From: Ligula intestinalis
Taxonomy: Eukaryota; Platyhelminthes; Cestoda; Diphyllobothriidea; Diphyllobothriidae
Assembly: GCA_036362985.1 (NCBI GenBank)
Contig: JAYGXS010000002.1
Location: 6,964,944 to 7,028,943, forward strand
DNA length: 64,000 bases
Direction of reading: 5' to 3'
Positions 33,801-43,010 of the stretch are shown here, piece by piece. Both the position numbers and the translations under genes were made by a program. Below the pieces are notes generated by a model. The model ran no database searches. It had not been told where the DNA came from and worked only from the letters and a program-made list of their open reading frames with translations. Within the stretch, counting starts at the first letter, position 1; each line of letters starts with the position of its first letter.

Positions 33801-36800
33801 GCATGGTTGAAATATTGCGCCACCTGCCACTGGTTTATCGAAATTTTCCTCTTTGTTCAGGCGCCTAGGTCTTGGTGTGCAGCTGTGTGGAAAACACTAT
33901 GTTGTGACCGACATAAAGCCCTATTCCTTTGTGCTGGACGAGGGAAGTATAGAATGTGGGGACGTGATCAGCGAGTTCGTTGGTCGGCCGCTGCATGGAA
34001 CTATCCTCGATCTGAAGCAACTACTTGTTCAACACGGTCCTCGACCAATAAAAATCAAGATTATTAAACTCCGGTTGCTCAGTGGTCTGCTTTTTCAACC
34101 CCTCGTGACCATTCTCCTTAACAACAACCTTGATAGGCTGTTGACGAAAGCCAAGTTCCCCTCAGTCGGTAGGATGCTTTCATCTGCATACTTTTTTGCT
34201 TTGTTTTGAGTTTTTTTTACATTAACTCGCATGCACTTGTGCAGTTAAAATAAAGTTTATAATTCCAGTTACTGAATTAAACTAAGTAGTAAAACGCGTT
34301 ATATATTGTACAGCACGTTTAAGGAAAATCGAGTTTACAATGTTGAGGCAAGTGCAGCAGCAGCAAGACCTTTGTTTTTAATGCCTTAGTGAATTCTTTT
34401 GCGCTGTCATGCCTGTTCAGTCCATTTATCAGTTTAGGGGAAAACGGCCGTTAAATCCCGTTAAATAGGGAAACCTTTTGACTGTTATGTTAGTAGATCG
34501 TAATAAATATAACGCGAGCGGACATCAGTTGTACAACATGATCGTCTACGCAGCTTAGCTGATGCGCACAGCACCGACTTAAAATTAAGTTCGCTTTCAA
34601 TTACCGCTGGATTAAGATTTTTAGTTTTATCTTTAGGTCTAAAAGCAAGCTACAAACTAAAGTACGTGGAAGCAACCAGCCGCTGCCTCGGATATTTTAT
34701 TTCAAGTTCTCTGTTTAACACTGTTCGGTTAAGTTATTTTAATATATTTGAACCACAGTATTTCGAATTGTGAAATCTCAGGACTCACCTTCTAAACTCA
34801 CTGCACATTTTTACGTGCTTTTCTGATGGTGAACTCGGTTTAAGCGCATGCGCTATTCGTAAAGATGAATGTCTACATGAAGATGTACTGTTCGCTATAA
34901 AGAACACGCCTTTATACCCTGTCCACATCTTCACATTCCAACCGACTTTAAGTCTGAATCTATTCCAGTAAAAATACAATATTATAACTCTCGCGTTTCC
35001 TTTCTTTCCACCGACAGGGTCTGCGGTTAAAAACAATACTAGCCGCTCTCGCTGGCCATCAGATGAGGAGATCATATGTCCAAATGCGATCCCGTGTGCA
35101 GAACACCGTATACGGTATGCAGGCTGCTGCAACGTCGGTTCAAACGGCAGCATCCAGTTTATACCAGAGGCAATTTTGCACGTGCTGAACGCAAACCCGG
35201 ACCCCCGAAAATATCTCCCTGTCTCTATGGTAGTCGGTAAGTCGCCTACTTGTTCATAGCTAAAAAACTGGCATTTAAAATCATCATCGATACCTTCATG
35301 CGACCGTTATGCGCTCTCGAAGCTGTGAAGGAAAGTGAATTTTGCAGTGTGGCAGATGATGTGTTTTACACTTTCTCTGAAAGATCGTACCCACCCCTGA
35401 TCATCACGCCTGTCGGCTTTTAACAGTCTAAGCCGTGGTTGTGCTTAGAGTACTACAATCATCAGGTCGAAATCCCCGGTCGGAAGTTAAAAGGCAGAAG
35501 TCACCAGAAGGGGTGATTTATTGTATACACTATGTGTACTGCTGTGCCCAAAATAATTTCGTCGCGGCGCCCCAGTTGCCATGGGCGAAACTAGGTAACA
35601 CGGCCAGCCACAGCGGACCACAGGCCTCGGAAACGGGCCCCCGCAGAGACGACCAGGTCCCAAGTCCAGCTACGCACACCTTATCGGTGGTCTTGGACGC
35701 CGGGCCGTCTAGACATTGACACTCTGACCTCAACTCCCCCAACTTCCTGCGTATACGTGCGCGTGTGCGCATGAAGTGTGGAACTGAATAGCGATCAGGT
35801 CAGCAAGTGGAAACGGCCGCCTACAACGACACATAACGTTGACGCGGCGAGAATTTGGAGGGGGAACAGAATTAATGACCGGCCGCCACAGTTCTATCAA
35901 AGGCCCTATGATACCCTACGCCATCTTTCCAGTTGGTCATCATAAAGCCCAAGGATGTACTACTGAAGCCATGCAATCGTCAGGCGCGTCTACCTTAAAG
36001 AGTAACTGATATGTCGACTGAAACACCGATTATCAGTTTGGCACTAATTTCAACTTGCGCGCCATGTTTATTAGCGGAACCTTTTCCAAAAGAAAGTCCT
36101 TTTCTCCTCTTTTATCCGCGAACAAGTTTTTGGCGGAAGAAAACGTTAGCCTGAACTCGGGTGATTGCTTGGTCTGCAAACTGCTCTAGACTACATCTGC
36201 GTATTGCGGTAGAGAAAATTGATGCGAAAGAAGGTTTATCAATACAACCCTTGTCAAAATAAAAAAATTGATCCTAAGGAGAAGATGTGATTGTGCGAAA
36301 TTTATTGGTCTGACGTTTCAGATTCTCGCTCGAACTCATAATCAGAGACAACCGCAGATGAGTGTGATCGATGCGCAACTTTTGCCGCAGCCATCTTATA
36401 TTATCCTGTGTCCGCCATATCTCGGGCACATGGAGGGGCCTCTTATCGTCCAATTGCCCTCCTCAGTCCATTGGCGAAGATCCTGGAACGGCTCGTCCAC
36501 CCGATTCTGACGTCTGTGGCGGAACTATCTTGCCACCAACATGGTTTCTGATCGGGTCGTGGGACTACAACGGCGCTTTTCGAGCTCAGCGACGCTATCC
36601 TCGAGGGCGTCAATCAACAGAAGCCCGCTTCGCGGACCGTGGCAGTCTCAATTGACCTGTCACGAGCCTTTGACTGCATCCGCCCCGATCAACCCCTGCA
36701 GGACTTGGTCTCGCTGAACGTCCCGAATGGTCTGGTCCGATGGTTGGCGGCTTACATCCGTGGCCGTCACCATCGTGTCCTTTTCCGGGACGCTCGCTTT

Positions 36801-39800
36801 AATCCCCGTAAGCAGACCTGTAGCGCCCCTCAAGGCTCTGTGCTCAGCCCGACGCTCTTTAACATCGACATGCGAGAGCTCCCACTCCCCCGGGCACCTG
36901 TGCAAGTGGTATCCTACGCGGACGATGTTACGTTCTTTTGCCGGCACCATGACATCGACCAGGCTGCACAGCTCCTCACGGAGTTCATGCCTGTTGTCGA
37001 AAACTTCCTCACCCAGCGCGCAATGACGATCTCGGCAGCCAAGTCGTCCGTAACTGTTTTCACGCTTGATCAGAAGGAATTTAATCGTCACCCGGTCATC
37101 ACCGTCAATGGGGCGTCCTTACCGCTCTTCGGCAAGCCCAAACTCCTCGGCGTCCGTTTAGATCCGCTCTTCACGTTCGCAGACCATGTCAGGGAGACCG
37201 CAAGCAAAGTAAGCCGCTACACCAAGGTCCTCAAGGCTCTAGCAGGCACATCCTGGGGTTGCGCGAAAGAGACTTTGTCGACTGCTTTCAAGGCACTGGC
37301 CAAGCCGCACTTCACTTATGCGGCATCAATCTGGCCTCCAGTCAGCACAGAACGCTGCCCTCCGCACGATCACGGGCTGCTATAAAATGTCACCAATAGA
37401 TCGTCTTCATGCGGAGGCTTCTGTTCTACCGGTCGCCCATCACAATCTCCTTAGCCAGCAGTTCTGGTGGAGTTGTTCGCAACCCGGCCATCCCATTCAT
37501 CACCGTTGCATCGCTCCTGGGCCCTGCCGCAACGTCCGGCCATCTATTCGAGCACTCAACAAAAAAGCTGTTGCCTCGTCTCTCGTGGATCTACCTGTTG
37601 ATAGCTTCGCCACCAAGACAGGCTTCCAGCGTCTCCACCAGAGAGTCGTGGAGGAGAAACGAGGTTACCGTTCCCCGGTCCTTTTGGGTGGCCATCCACC
37701 TCAGATTGCAGCCGCGGAACGACATCTCCCGAGGGTCACTCACTGTACCCTGGCGCAGCTACGCAATGGCTACTGCATGCTCCTTTGCCAGTACCAACAC
37801 CGGCTCGACCCATCCATACGCGACTGCTGTCCCGACTGCGGCATCTCGCCGCATGACTGCTGTCATCTTTTCGCCTGCAGTTCTCGGCCAGGCACCCACC
37901 TCACTCCCGCGAACCTGTGACTCAAGCCGGTCGAGCTCGCGGCTTTTGTCCGTCTCCCAACTACGCCCAGTTTGGATTCTGGCACGGATTCCTGATCCAA
38001 CTACGGGCTATGACACACACACACACACGACAGTTCCTCCGTCGGTTTCGACGATGGGCACCACGCGCTCCAACAAGCCGCAGCAAACGCTGAAGCAAGC
38101 CGCAGCATACACAGCGGTGAGCAGGGCAAGCAACACGAAAGCGACAGCAAGCGGGAGCGACGCAGAGAACTGGCACGAGAGAAAACAGGAGTTTAGGCAG
38201 ACTCGCGCAGAATCTACCCACTCGTTCGCCACTCCCACCTCCGTATCCGGTGTAAAGACCAAGTCAATAAGACCGGGGATGAGGGAGGGTGTAGATGGCT
38301 GGTGCGATAAACACTCAGCACGCGCACACTTGACACAGTCATCTCGCTAGGTATGCTCCCGACTGCGCGGGAGCGCCATAAAGGCCACATTAAGAGGGAG
38401 CCATTGCAGCCTGACTCTCAGTCCTCCCTCTCCTCCCGTACGCACACACAGACACACGCGTACAAAAGGAGCAGCTACGTAGGCAGCTGAGTTTTCCCGT
38501 CAGTTGGCAGACCCTCCAAGCCACGGCTTTTAGCGCACCGTGATAGATTCAGACGCATTCAGATTTATTATAGTGAGGGAAGAAATGCGCCGAGGTCGAC
38601 CTCACTCTCTCCCCCACCACATAGTGACCGCCTAGCTTTTCGGGCACCCGCTGTGGGGCCTGAAACTCAGTGGAAGCGCGAGCGCAGTCACCAACAGGGA
38701 ATCAGAAGTGAGAGAAAGCGCCAGCGCCTTCCAGGCCGCCGGGACCGTGGTTGGCTGAAGACTGGCATTGCATGTGCATACAGACCATTGGATCTCAGAA
38801 GGGTGAGAGCAGCCCTGCATGAAGCCTGGGCCAACACCCTCCTGAGAGGGGTAACCAGTCAGTCAACGACTGAAAGGCACTACCCATGCTCCGTTGCCGG
38901 TCGGCGTCCGTGGGCGAGGGGGGTGAGGAGGAATCGTCCGCAACGACGGTTAAATTGTCGTGTGTCACCGTCCTATTACGCATTTTTGAATCCCCAAGGA
39001 TGAACGCAATAAGAAAGGACGTACCTTAGGAATCCACCCGGAGGAGGTTTTATTGTGTCCAAAACCCGAGTTGCTGTTTCGGGTGACAGTTGCTGCTGGT
39101 GGATGTTTCCAGCGTGCCCTTTGTCCCGCCTCGGGGGCAAGCTCCGGCATTGGGAGCGGACTTACGCTGTCCTCGCAGTCCGGCGTGCAAACTCCACTGT
39201 CTCAGAGGTGACAGTGGCTTATAACTGATGCACATGCGCGCTCGCCTGTAGCCTGATTGGACGCATTGGGATGACTGTGACCAGTGTGCACGCGTGCATC
39301 TGTGTCCTCTCCAGAGGTTAAGGTGATCTCGCGTGGACAGTCATCGCGTGCAAGCGGTCAGAGTGAACAAACATAGACATTTGGCTAGGCTCGACGCCTC
39401 AGGAAAACCTCCAAATGTTGCTAGCATTTTGTCCGGCTAAACTACTAACAAAGGATATGTGGGGTACACTACCTAAACTACCTTTGCCCATCCGTCTTTC
39501 GGAATAGCAATTTAAAATATATATTTTTGTGTGTGCCAACGTTGACTAAGTGTACAAACAAAGATACGTTTGCTGGCATTTCGTTTGGGCCTCAGAATTC
39601 AGTCCATAATTGGGCGAGCTCCTTGGCCTTGCCACTTTTGGCAATAGTAGCTTGTGTAGGCCCACTCATTAATCTCAACAACCTGCATGTTTTCCTACGA
39701 AAATGGTGGTTATCGTGTTTTATGTGCGGGAAATTAGGACACGCAATGTAATATACTTTAATTAATGCTAAATGCAGAAGGAGAAAGGGCGTTCACCGGG

Positions 39801-41487
39801 AGAGGTATGTTTGTGGTCTGACGTTTCGAATTGTTATCTCGACTATCCATCTTCAGAGAATGAATCCTCTGGCTCCTGGCTCTCGATATATGCCGCTCCT
39901 TTCGTCCGCGGGCGTAGTCTGCCAATCCAGCTCGAGCCGCTCTGCATAGGTTGCGTCTCTGGGTGGTAACGGTTCACCGTACCAGCAGCCTGGTAACCGC
40001 CCATCGCGCATCGCTCTGCGTTGTCACTGTCTGCCCCAAGGAAGTCAGTGTTTGTTTGGCTTCCCCCTGTCTCGCCATCGCCTGTCCTCTGGTAACCGTC
40101 GGCCGTGCCCGCAGCCTGGTAATCGTCTCCCGCTGTCTGTTCTGCGTTGGGGCTGGCTGTAGCCAGAGTGTCAGTGTTTGTTTGGTTTCCTTCCGTCTCG
40201 CCGTAGTCTGCCGCCTGGGTTTGTCGGTTTGTCGGGAATCGAATTTTCGATACTATTACTGTAAACTACGGGCGCGAAGCGCTTCAACTGGCTCGTGGTT
40301 GGGAAAAAGCAGTCCTACGTCAGGCCTCGACCTGGTGGTAAGTCAGAAGTAGAAGGGGCGTTCACCGGGAGAGGTATATTTGTGGTCTGACGTTTCGAAT
40401 AGTTATCTCGACTATCTCGCCATCGCCTGTCCTCTGGTAACCGTCGTTCGTACCCGCAGTCTGGAAACCGTCCCCCGCTGTCTGTTCTGCGTTGAGGTTA
40501 TCTGCAGCTGGGGCGTCAGTGTTGGTTTGGCAAATATACCACAAATATACCTCTCCCGGTGAACGCCCTTTCTCCTTCTGATTTACCACCTGGGAATCGA
40601 ATTTTCGCTACTATTACGGTAATGCTAAATGAATTTTTATCTTACTGTTTGTAGAAGTGTTGTTGATTCATATCTATACATTTTCCTAATCTGTATTATC
40701 ATTTAACTTATTGCGGAAAACCCCGATTATCAAATTGCAGGTTTCTTGAATTTCCCGAAAAATTGAAATGGTTGTTAGGAGGTCGTCTACTTCAACCTGT
40801 GGTCCAACTTGCCTTTCTGGAGTTAGTTAAGTATAGTTGGCGGCGCAAAGCGCCGCGCACACCTTCATTTTACATACGGAACAACCTACTCCCAGCGGCC
40901 GAGGGAAGCAACTTCGACTACATTTTTTCACTTAGCACTTCTAAAAATTTCCTTCTCTGCCTATCCTATTTCCTCACCCCACAAAACTCTATAACCACCG
41001 TTTTTGCAGGACAAAATGCTGGGACCAGGGGTATTTGAGTGGGGCTACATAAGCTACTTTTGTCCCACTTTTTTTCAGGCCTCCCTATGAATGTGACAAT
41101 CTGGACCATCTTTAGTGTAAATACAAGGTCTATTGAAATCAATCGAGTAGTATTAATTTCACCTATTTGCATCTGTGCTGTCCTCCTCTCTGTGCAAAAG
41201 GTGAACTTGATTTCTCCGTTTTCCGCGTGGAACCGCAGGGGGAAGACGTGCCGTCTGGTGAAGCGGAGGAGGAGTTGCTCATTCTTCGGCACACCTACCC
41301 CCAGATCTCCGCCGTGGGTCGCCGCAAAGATAAGCCGCGCTACGTGGCCTACATCGCCGGAGAGACAACCTGCACGCTAGCGCAAACTTTTACCTGTTTT
41401 GTCTTCCTCTGTATCGATGAGGAGGAAGCTGGCTCCGTCATTTCCGTGGTCTCTCAGGGTTTTGACCGCACTCATTGGACCACTTGA
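27566..41487 (+). CDS. RUN + PDZ-like + PTB domain protein (five coding exons)
   Basis: Join of 27615-27884, 30035-30336, 33861-34168, 35018-35236 and 41201-41487: 1386 nt, 461 residues plus TGA. All introns are GT-AG and phases 0, 2, 1, 1 agree. Residues 1-190 resemble a RUN domain (IMDNFFSTLERIFRYGLKAG, EGKGRLFLRTLVQRKLLENL). Residues 193-260 look like a PDZ domain: GLGV binding loop, GDVI, an amphipathic helix and IKIKII. Residues 300-458 resemble a PTB/PID fold (RIRYAGCCNVG, GSIQFIPEAILHVLN, HTYPQIS, FTCFVFLC and the final VVSQGF helix). RUN domains bind Rap/Rab-type GTPases, and PDZ and PTB domains bind peptides, so a cytosolic adaptor role is inferred. The start is uncertain: the frame stays open upstream of ATG 27615 to an acceptor ending at 27565, so further 5' exons may exist. 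I cannot name an orthologue. Confidence 0.75.
27949..27997. repeat. Near-perfect 23-bp inverted repeat (hairpin)
   Basis: AAATTAGTCCAGGGGATAGG (left) pairs with the inverse on the right with one mismatch around a TAG loop. It lies 65 bases after the exon A donor. TTAATGTTAAGT-like words flank it at about 27936 and 28038 and recur at 28539. Confidence 0.85.
28076..28190 (-). repeat. tRNA-like mini-element 1
   Basis: On the - strand: TTAGCTCAAGTAGGTAGAGC (D-arm/A-box-like), CTTGCAT in an anticodon-like position and GGTTCGAATCCCGCCGA (T arm/B box). The + strand begins GTTGACCCAACTGTGAAAAA, the end sequence shared with element 2. It has an insertion between arms, so it is not a working tRNA. Confidence 0.65.
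28386..28533 (+). repeat. tRNA-like mini-element 2 with terminal inverted repeats
   Basis: GTTGACCCAATTG at 28386-28398 is exactly inverted as CAATTGGGTCAAC at 28521-28533. Between them lies a tRNA-like body: GTAGCTCAAGTAGGTAGAG, GGCTTGCGTAGAAG and GGGTTTGAATTCCGCC. It is opposite in orientation to element 1. Confidence 0.75.
28578..28660 (+). mobile_element. Penelope family B end with decayed hammerhead
   Basis: GGATGATGAATCCGCGACG (CTGATGA mutated) is followed by GAAACGTCAGGCG (28608-28620), then AATAAACGTGTTGTCCCAGC and GATCGAGTCGTCTTC, the terminal block also at 31141-31176. Confidence 0.65.
28764..29609 (+). mobile_element. Tigger/pogo-type DNA transposon, internally deleted
   Basis: Ends are perfect inverted repeats: CAGTGGAGTCCGGTTAATGT at 28764 and its inverse ending at 29609, continuing to 25 bp. 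TA flanks both sides (28762-28763, 29610-29611), the target choice of the Tc1/mariner-pogo superfamily. TTAATGTGGACA-like words recur about seven times just inside both ends. The 846-bp copy encodes only the C-terminal part of the transposase, so it would depend on another source. Confidence 0.9.
28885..29472 (+). pseudogene. Tigger transposase, C-terminal part
   Basis: 195 codons from ATG 28885 to TAA 29472. VLQAMEMLSTSWKKVKSKTI, then VNCWRKGGF, is the segment that follows the DDE catalytic core in Tigger/jerky-type proteins. A Glu-rich middle and the end KQSKLSMFFQ (family members often end with a K-x-S-x-x-x-FF tail) follow. The CENP-B-like DNA-binding half and the DDE residues are absent. 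The opposite-strand frame (28983-29459) is a shadow of the acidic codons. The stop overlaps AATAAA. Confidence 0.8.
29748..29900 (+). repeat. Single Tigger-like end
   Basis: TA then CAGTGGAGCGTCGAGTGACG starts at 29748. It resembles the CAGTGGA-CTCG-type end of the MITEs below, but I find no matching right end. Confidence 0.4.
30035..30336 (+). CDS. Gene 1 exon B (RUN, second half)
   Basis: Acceptor TTTTTTCCCACTAG, first residues TKKSSRVTTAEGKGRLFLRT. Donor ATGCAG|GTGAAA, phase 2. It completes the helical RUN domain through the LDETWELP segment. Confidence 0.8.
30757..30799 (-). ncRNA. Hammerhead ribozyme-like motif, family B
   Basis: On the - strand CTGATGA (30794-30788), stem II AATCC..GATT, GAAACGAC (30768-30761), AGGC. 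Stem I can form between GTCT before the core and AGGC after it. The CGTC site reads CGAC. Confidence 0.55.
31098..31140 (+). ncRNA. Hammerhead ribozyme-like motif, family B
   Basis: CTGATGA (31103-31109), stem II AATCCG / CGGATT with a CGG loop, GAAACGCC (31129-31136), AGGC. GTCT upstream pairs with AGGC (one G-U). The expected U before the cleavage position is C, which would weaken it. Confidence 0.6.
31351..31485 (-). repeat. tRNA-like mini-element 3 with inverted ends
   Basis: CATTTGACCCATTTG (31351) and CAATTGGGTCAAATG (31471-31485) bracket a - strand tRNA-like body with GGATTCGAATCCCACCGAGG (T-arm/B box) and TTAGCTAGATCG. It has the same plan as mini-elements 1 and 2. Confidence 0.65.
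32088..32368 (+). mobile_element. Tigger-derived MITE, copy 1
   Basis: It starts near GAAACCTCGGTTAATGAG and ends CACCGAGACTCCACTG|TA at 32368. The interior (GGCACCGAACTCGTCACGTG, GATTGACTGCTGG, CTCGTAAATGGGGCTGCTCG) matches 60168-60461 and the two parts of 45872-46602. About 281 bp and no ORF. The left end has lost its exact TA. Confidence 0.75.
32605..32780 (-). repeat. Dispersed repeat R3, copy 2
   Basis: GGGGGAGAGAGAGTGAGGTC, then GGCGGTGCGCTAAAAGCCGTG, are the inverse of 38505-38640. Confidence 0.65.
33494..33537 (-). ncRNA. Hammerhead ribozyme-like motif, family B
   Basis: On the - strand CTGATGA (33532-33526), a short stem II, GAAAAACGTC, AGGCC. Stem I is a clean five-pair helix: GGCCT before the core and AGGCC after it. 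Confidence 0.6.
33560..33605 (+). ncRNA. Hammerhead ribozyme-like motif, family B, mutated
   Basis: CTGACGA (33565-33571), stem II GGGTTC / AATTC, then GGAATGTCAGTCC in place of GAAACGTCAGACC. The GAAA core is damaged. Confidence 0.45.
33861..34168 (+). CDS. Gene 1 exon C (PDZ-like)
   Basis: Acceptor CTCTTTGTTCAG. The codon split AG|G gives Arg, then RLGLGVQLCGK, GDVISEF and IKIKIIK. Donor GTCG|GTAGGA, phase 1. The PDZ-like fold is contained in this one exon. Confidence 0.8.
35018..35236 (+). CDS. Gene 1 exon D (PTB start)
   Basis: Acceptor TTTCTTTCCACCGACAG. The frame reads SRSRWPSDEEIICPNAIPCA, then EHRIRYAGCCNVGSNGSI and NANPDPRKYLPVSMVVG. Donor GTCG|GTAAGT, phase 1. This is the first strand and helix of a PTB-type domain. 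Confidence 0.75.
35434..35865 (+). repeat. Dispersed repeat R4, copy 1
   Basis: GGTTGTGCTTAGAGTACTAC and AATCATCAG at the start, and GGTCAGCAAGTGGAAACGGC followed by GTTGACGCGGCG at the end, match 52931 onward and 53327 onward in the same order. Confidence 0.55.
36296..36365 (-). mobile_element. Penelope family B end with hammerhead-like motif
   Basis: - strand CTGATTA (36345-36339), stem II, GAAACGTC (36319-36312), AGACCAATAAA. GTCT before the core pairs with AGAC after it. The jockey/I-like copy begins about 80 bases downstream. Confidence 0.6.
36440..37920 (+). pseudogene. Jockey/I-like RT ORF, frameshifted
   Basis: 36639-37385 reads IDLSRAFD, PQGSVLSPTLFN and YADDVTFF. The frame breaks near 37340 and resumes at 37318-37920 with the C-terminal CCPDCG and HLFAC cluster. 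The N-terminal RT portion upstream of 36639 is in another frame, and the endonuclease is missing. RT catalytic Asp residues of YADD are intact, but the ORF as a whole cannot work. Confidence 0.8.
36440..38012 (+). mobile_element. Jockey/I-like non-LTR retrotransposon, copy 2
   Basis: 5'-truncated at the start of the RT (ATCGTCCAATTGCC), it ends at ACGGGCTATG followed by (AC)8 at 38013-38028. It is the same family as 19728-22412 and sits in the same orientation as gene 1 inside its last intron. Confidence 0.85.
38013..38028. repeat. (AC)8 tail
   Basis: Dinucleotide run directly after the jockey/I-like 3' end, probably its tail. 38029-38496 shows nothing I can assign. Confidence 0.8.
38497..38640 (+). 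repeat. Dispersed repeat R3, copy 3
   Basis: GTTGGCAGACCCTCCAAGCC, ACGGCTTTTAGCGCACCGTG and GTCGACCTCACTCTCTCCCC match the other R3 copies. From 38641 to 39589 I see no assignable feature. Confidence 0.65.
39763..39774. repeat. Target-site duplication, left
   Basis: TAATGCTAAATG, repeated exactly at 40620-40631. Confidence 0.85.
39775..40619. mobile_element. Penelope family B insertion, 845 bp, nested in R2
   Basis: It starts CAGAAGGAGAAAGGGCGTTC and ends CGAATTTTCGCTACTATTAC and GG, bounded by an exact 12-bp duplication. Inside, the end block GGGCGTTCACCGGGAGAGG occurs at 39786 and 40354 and inverted at 40553-40571, and the terminal block GGAATCGAATTTTCG occurs at 40237 and 40592. So the insert is two partial units plus an inverted end, with no coding region. 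A full hammerhead-like motif lies at 39815-39862 and a partial one at 40384-40410. Confidence 0.8.
39815..39862 (-). ncRNA. Hammerhead ribozyme-like motif, family B
   Basis: On the - strand CTGAAGA (39856-39850), stem II region, GAAACGTC (39827-39820), AGACC. CTGAAGA fits the CUGANGA core. Confidence 0.55.
40620..40631. repeat. Target-site duplication, right
   Basis: TAATGCTAAATG, identical to 39763-39774. Confidence 0.85.
41201..41487 (+). CDS. Gene 1 exon E (PTB end and stop)
   Basis: Acceptor CTCTGTGCAAAAG. The split codon G|GT gives Gly, then ELDFSVFRVEPQG, LLILRHTYPQISAVG, RYVAYIAGE and FTCFVFLCIDEEEA, and a C-terminal helix SVISVVSQGFDRTHWTT before TGA. The intron before it is 5964 nt and holds a jockey/I-like copy and a nested Penelope insertion. 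Confidence 0.8.
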
Positions 41488-42104
41488 GGGCTGAATCGCC
41501 ATGACAAATGGTGTGACTCATTTTCTAAAGACCACTTTTTCTCCAGCCACGCAATTTACTCAGGAACCATTGGCTGGCCATCATGACTTAATCAGCTATC
41601 GTGATCCCCGTTCTATCCATGACTGTGATATCACCTGTATCTTTTAGACTTGTTTTCGTCTATCAAAACCCAATGTGTTTTCAGCGTTTTACCTTTCTGG
41701 GTGTTAGCAGGATCATTTGCAGCTTTACGCCAAACTTCTTCCAACATTCCTTGACGAAGATGCTTACACTTCGTTCAGCTGTCCTACTTAACTGCTTCAT
41801 AGCATTCCTATCATGCTTATGCGTTTTCAGGATCACATTTTACTTTTAAGGTGCCATTTGAACTCGTTGATTTCTTCTTTTTTACGATGGACTTTAACAT
41901 ATTTTCCTGTGGACATCTTATCGCATAGCTGTGTTGCGTTTTACATATCTTCTGCAAGTGTCGCTGCTTACTTCCGCCATTGTGTCGGACCGTTTTACAC
42001 TACTCTCGTCTTTGAATAATTTTTTTTATTTGCTTACGGTTATTCCGCTCCGTACGGTGTACTGGAATTCTGCTCTGTCAACCTGAAGCTTTATATGATT
42101 TCAA
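41488..42104. other. Region after gene 1
   Basis: Downstream of the stop. I find no AATAAA close to it. T-rich, with short ORFs lacking motifs. Confidence 0.35.
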
Positions 42105-42398
42105 AAGACAATTCATATACCACCAGGATTGTTGTGAAACACCAGCGCGAAAGGGGGCGTTCGCGAACAGAGTGTCAGCGGTGGAGGTGGCTGGACGAGT
42201 CGTTCTCGGATTAATCGCATCCAGATGGGGGGGGGGGGGTGTTCATTCATCTGTAATCGAGTAAGGGAGGACGGCCAGCATTTGAGGGAGGAAGGGGACA
42301 GCCTTCGAAAGATGAAAACAATAATTTTGCAGGTCGGACGGGAGCTTCGCTGGAGAAGGGATGTGGAGAATTCCAAACTTGTTCAGCCGGAAATAACA
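42105..42398 (-). mobile_element. Divergent solo LTR, BEL/Pao type
   Basis: It ends GGAGAATTCCAAACTTGTTC, AGCCGGAAATAACA, the inverse of the 5' end of the LTRs at 12676 and 15649. It starts near a CATATACCACCA block that matches the inverse of the LTR 3' part. It is shorter than the 647-bp LTR and holds a long G run near 42227. Confidence 0.6.
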
Positions 42399-42849
42399 AT
42401 CATCATGCCGGTACTGTGACATAAGTCATGTTGCAGCAGTGAAGGTTGCTACACAGTGAGGGAACTTTAGTGATGCGGTCATAGATGATGATGTCCAGAC
42501 GCGGCCATCTATATTCTAATAGCTATATTACTTAGTGTTGTAAATTTCTAGTGGCCTAAATCTCCGCCTTGTTTGCCGCTCTCAGTTGATGCAGGGAAAG
42601 ATAGGCAAACGCCCTTGAACTCCCCATTGGTTACACGGTGTCTAAGAGAATACGCTCGAAAAATTTACGTAATAAGCAGGGGGTGACGCGACAGCTTGTT
42701 TACATAGTGGCAACGAAAAGCCAACAGCCGTTGGCTCGTCGAAAGGAGTGGACGAAAGTGACTTTACTCTATTTGATAACTACCTATTGTGATTGACAAT
42801 AGACAGTTGGTAGTTTCATTGCGTGGTGTTAAGGTTACTAAGGTTTAAC

Positions 42850-43010
42850 CCTAATGGCTGCGATCTTCCAGGCCTGGTTCCTTAGGAGATGAAAGAGAAG
42901 TCATGCGAAGACCAGAGTAGTAGGAAGAATATGTACTTTCAGAATGAATTGGAGAAGAGGTAGTAGGAAAATTTACTAGCAGACGACCGCAAGTCAGCGG
43001 ATGGCGTCTA
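42850..43010 (-). repeat. Dispersed repeat R1, copy 3
   Basis: AACCCTAATGGCTGCGATCT, TCCAGGCCTGGTTCCTTAGG and AGAGTAGTAGGAAGA match, inverted, the 3' ends at 45420-45460 and 5790-5850. 43011-43840 is otherwise unassigned, apart from a (CT)n run near 43702. Confidence 0.6.

Larger units (their letters stand above)
39590..41060 (-). repeat. Dispersed repeat R2, copy 2, split by an insertion
   Basis: Inverse of 9430-10085. The two halves (39590-39774 and 40620-41060) are separated by an 845-bp Penelope family B insertion. The GC hairpin (GGCGGCGCAAAGCGCCGC) is better preserved here than in copy 1. Confidence 0.7.
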
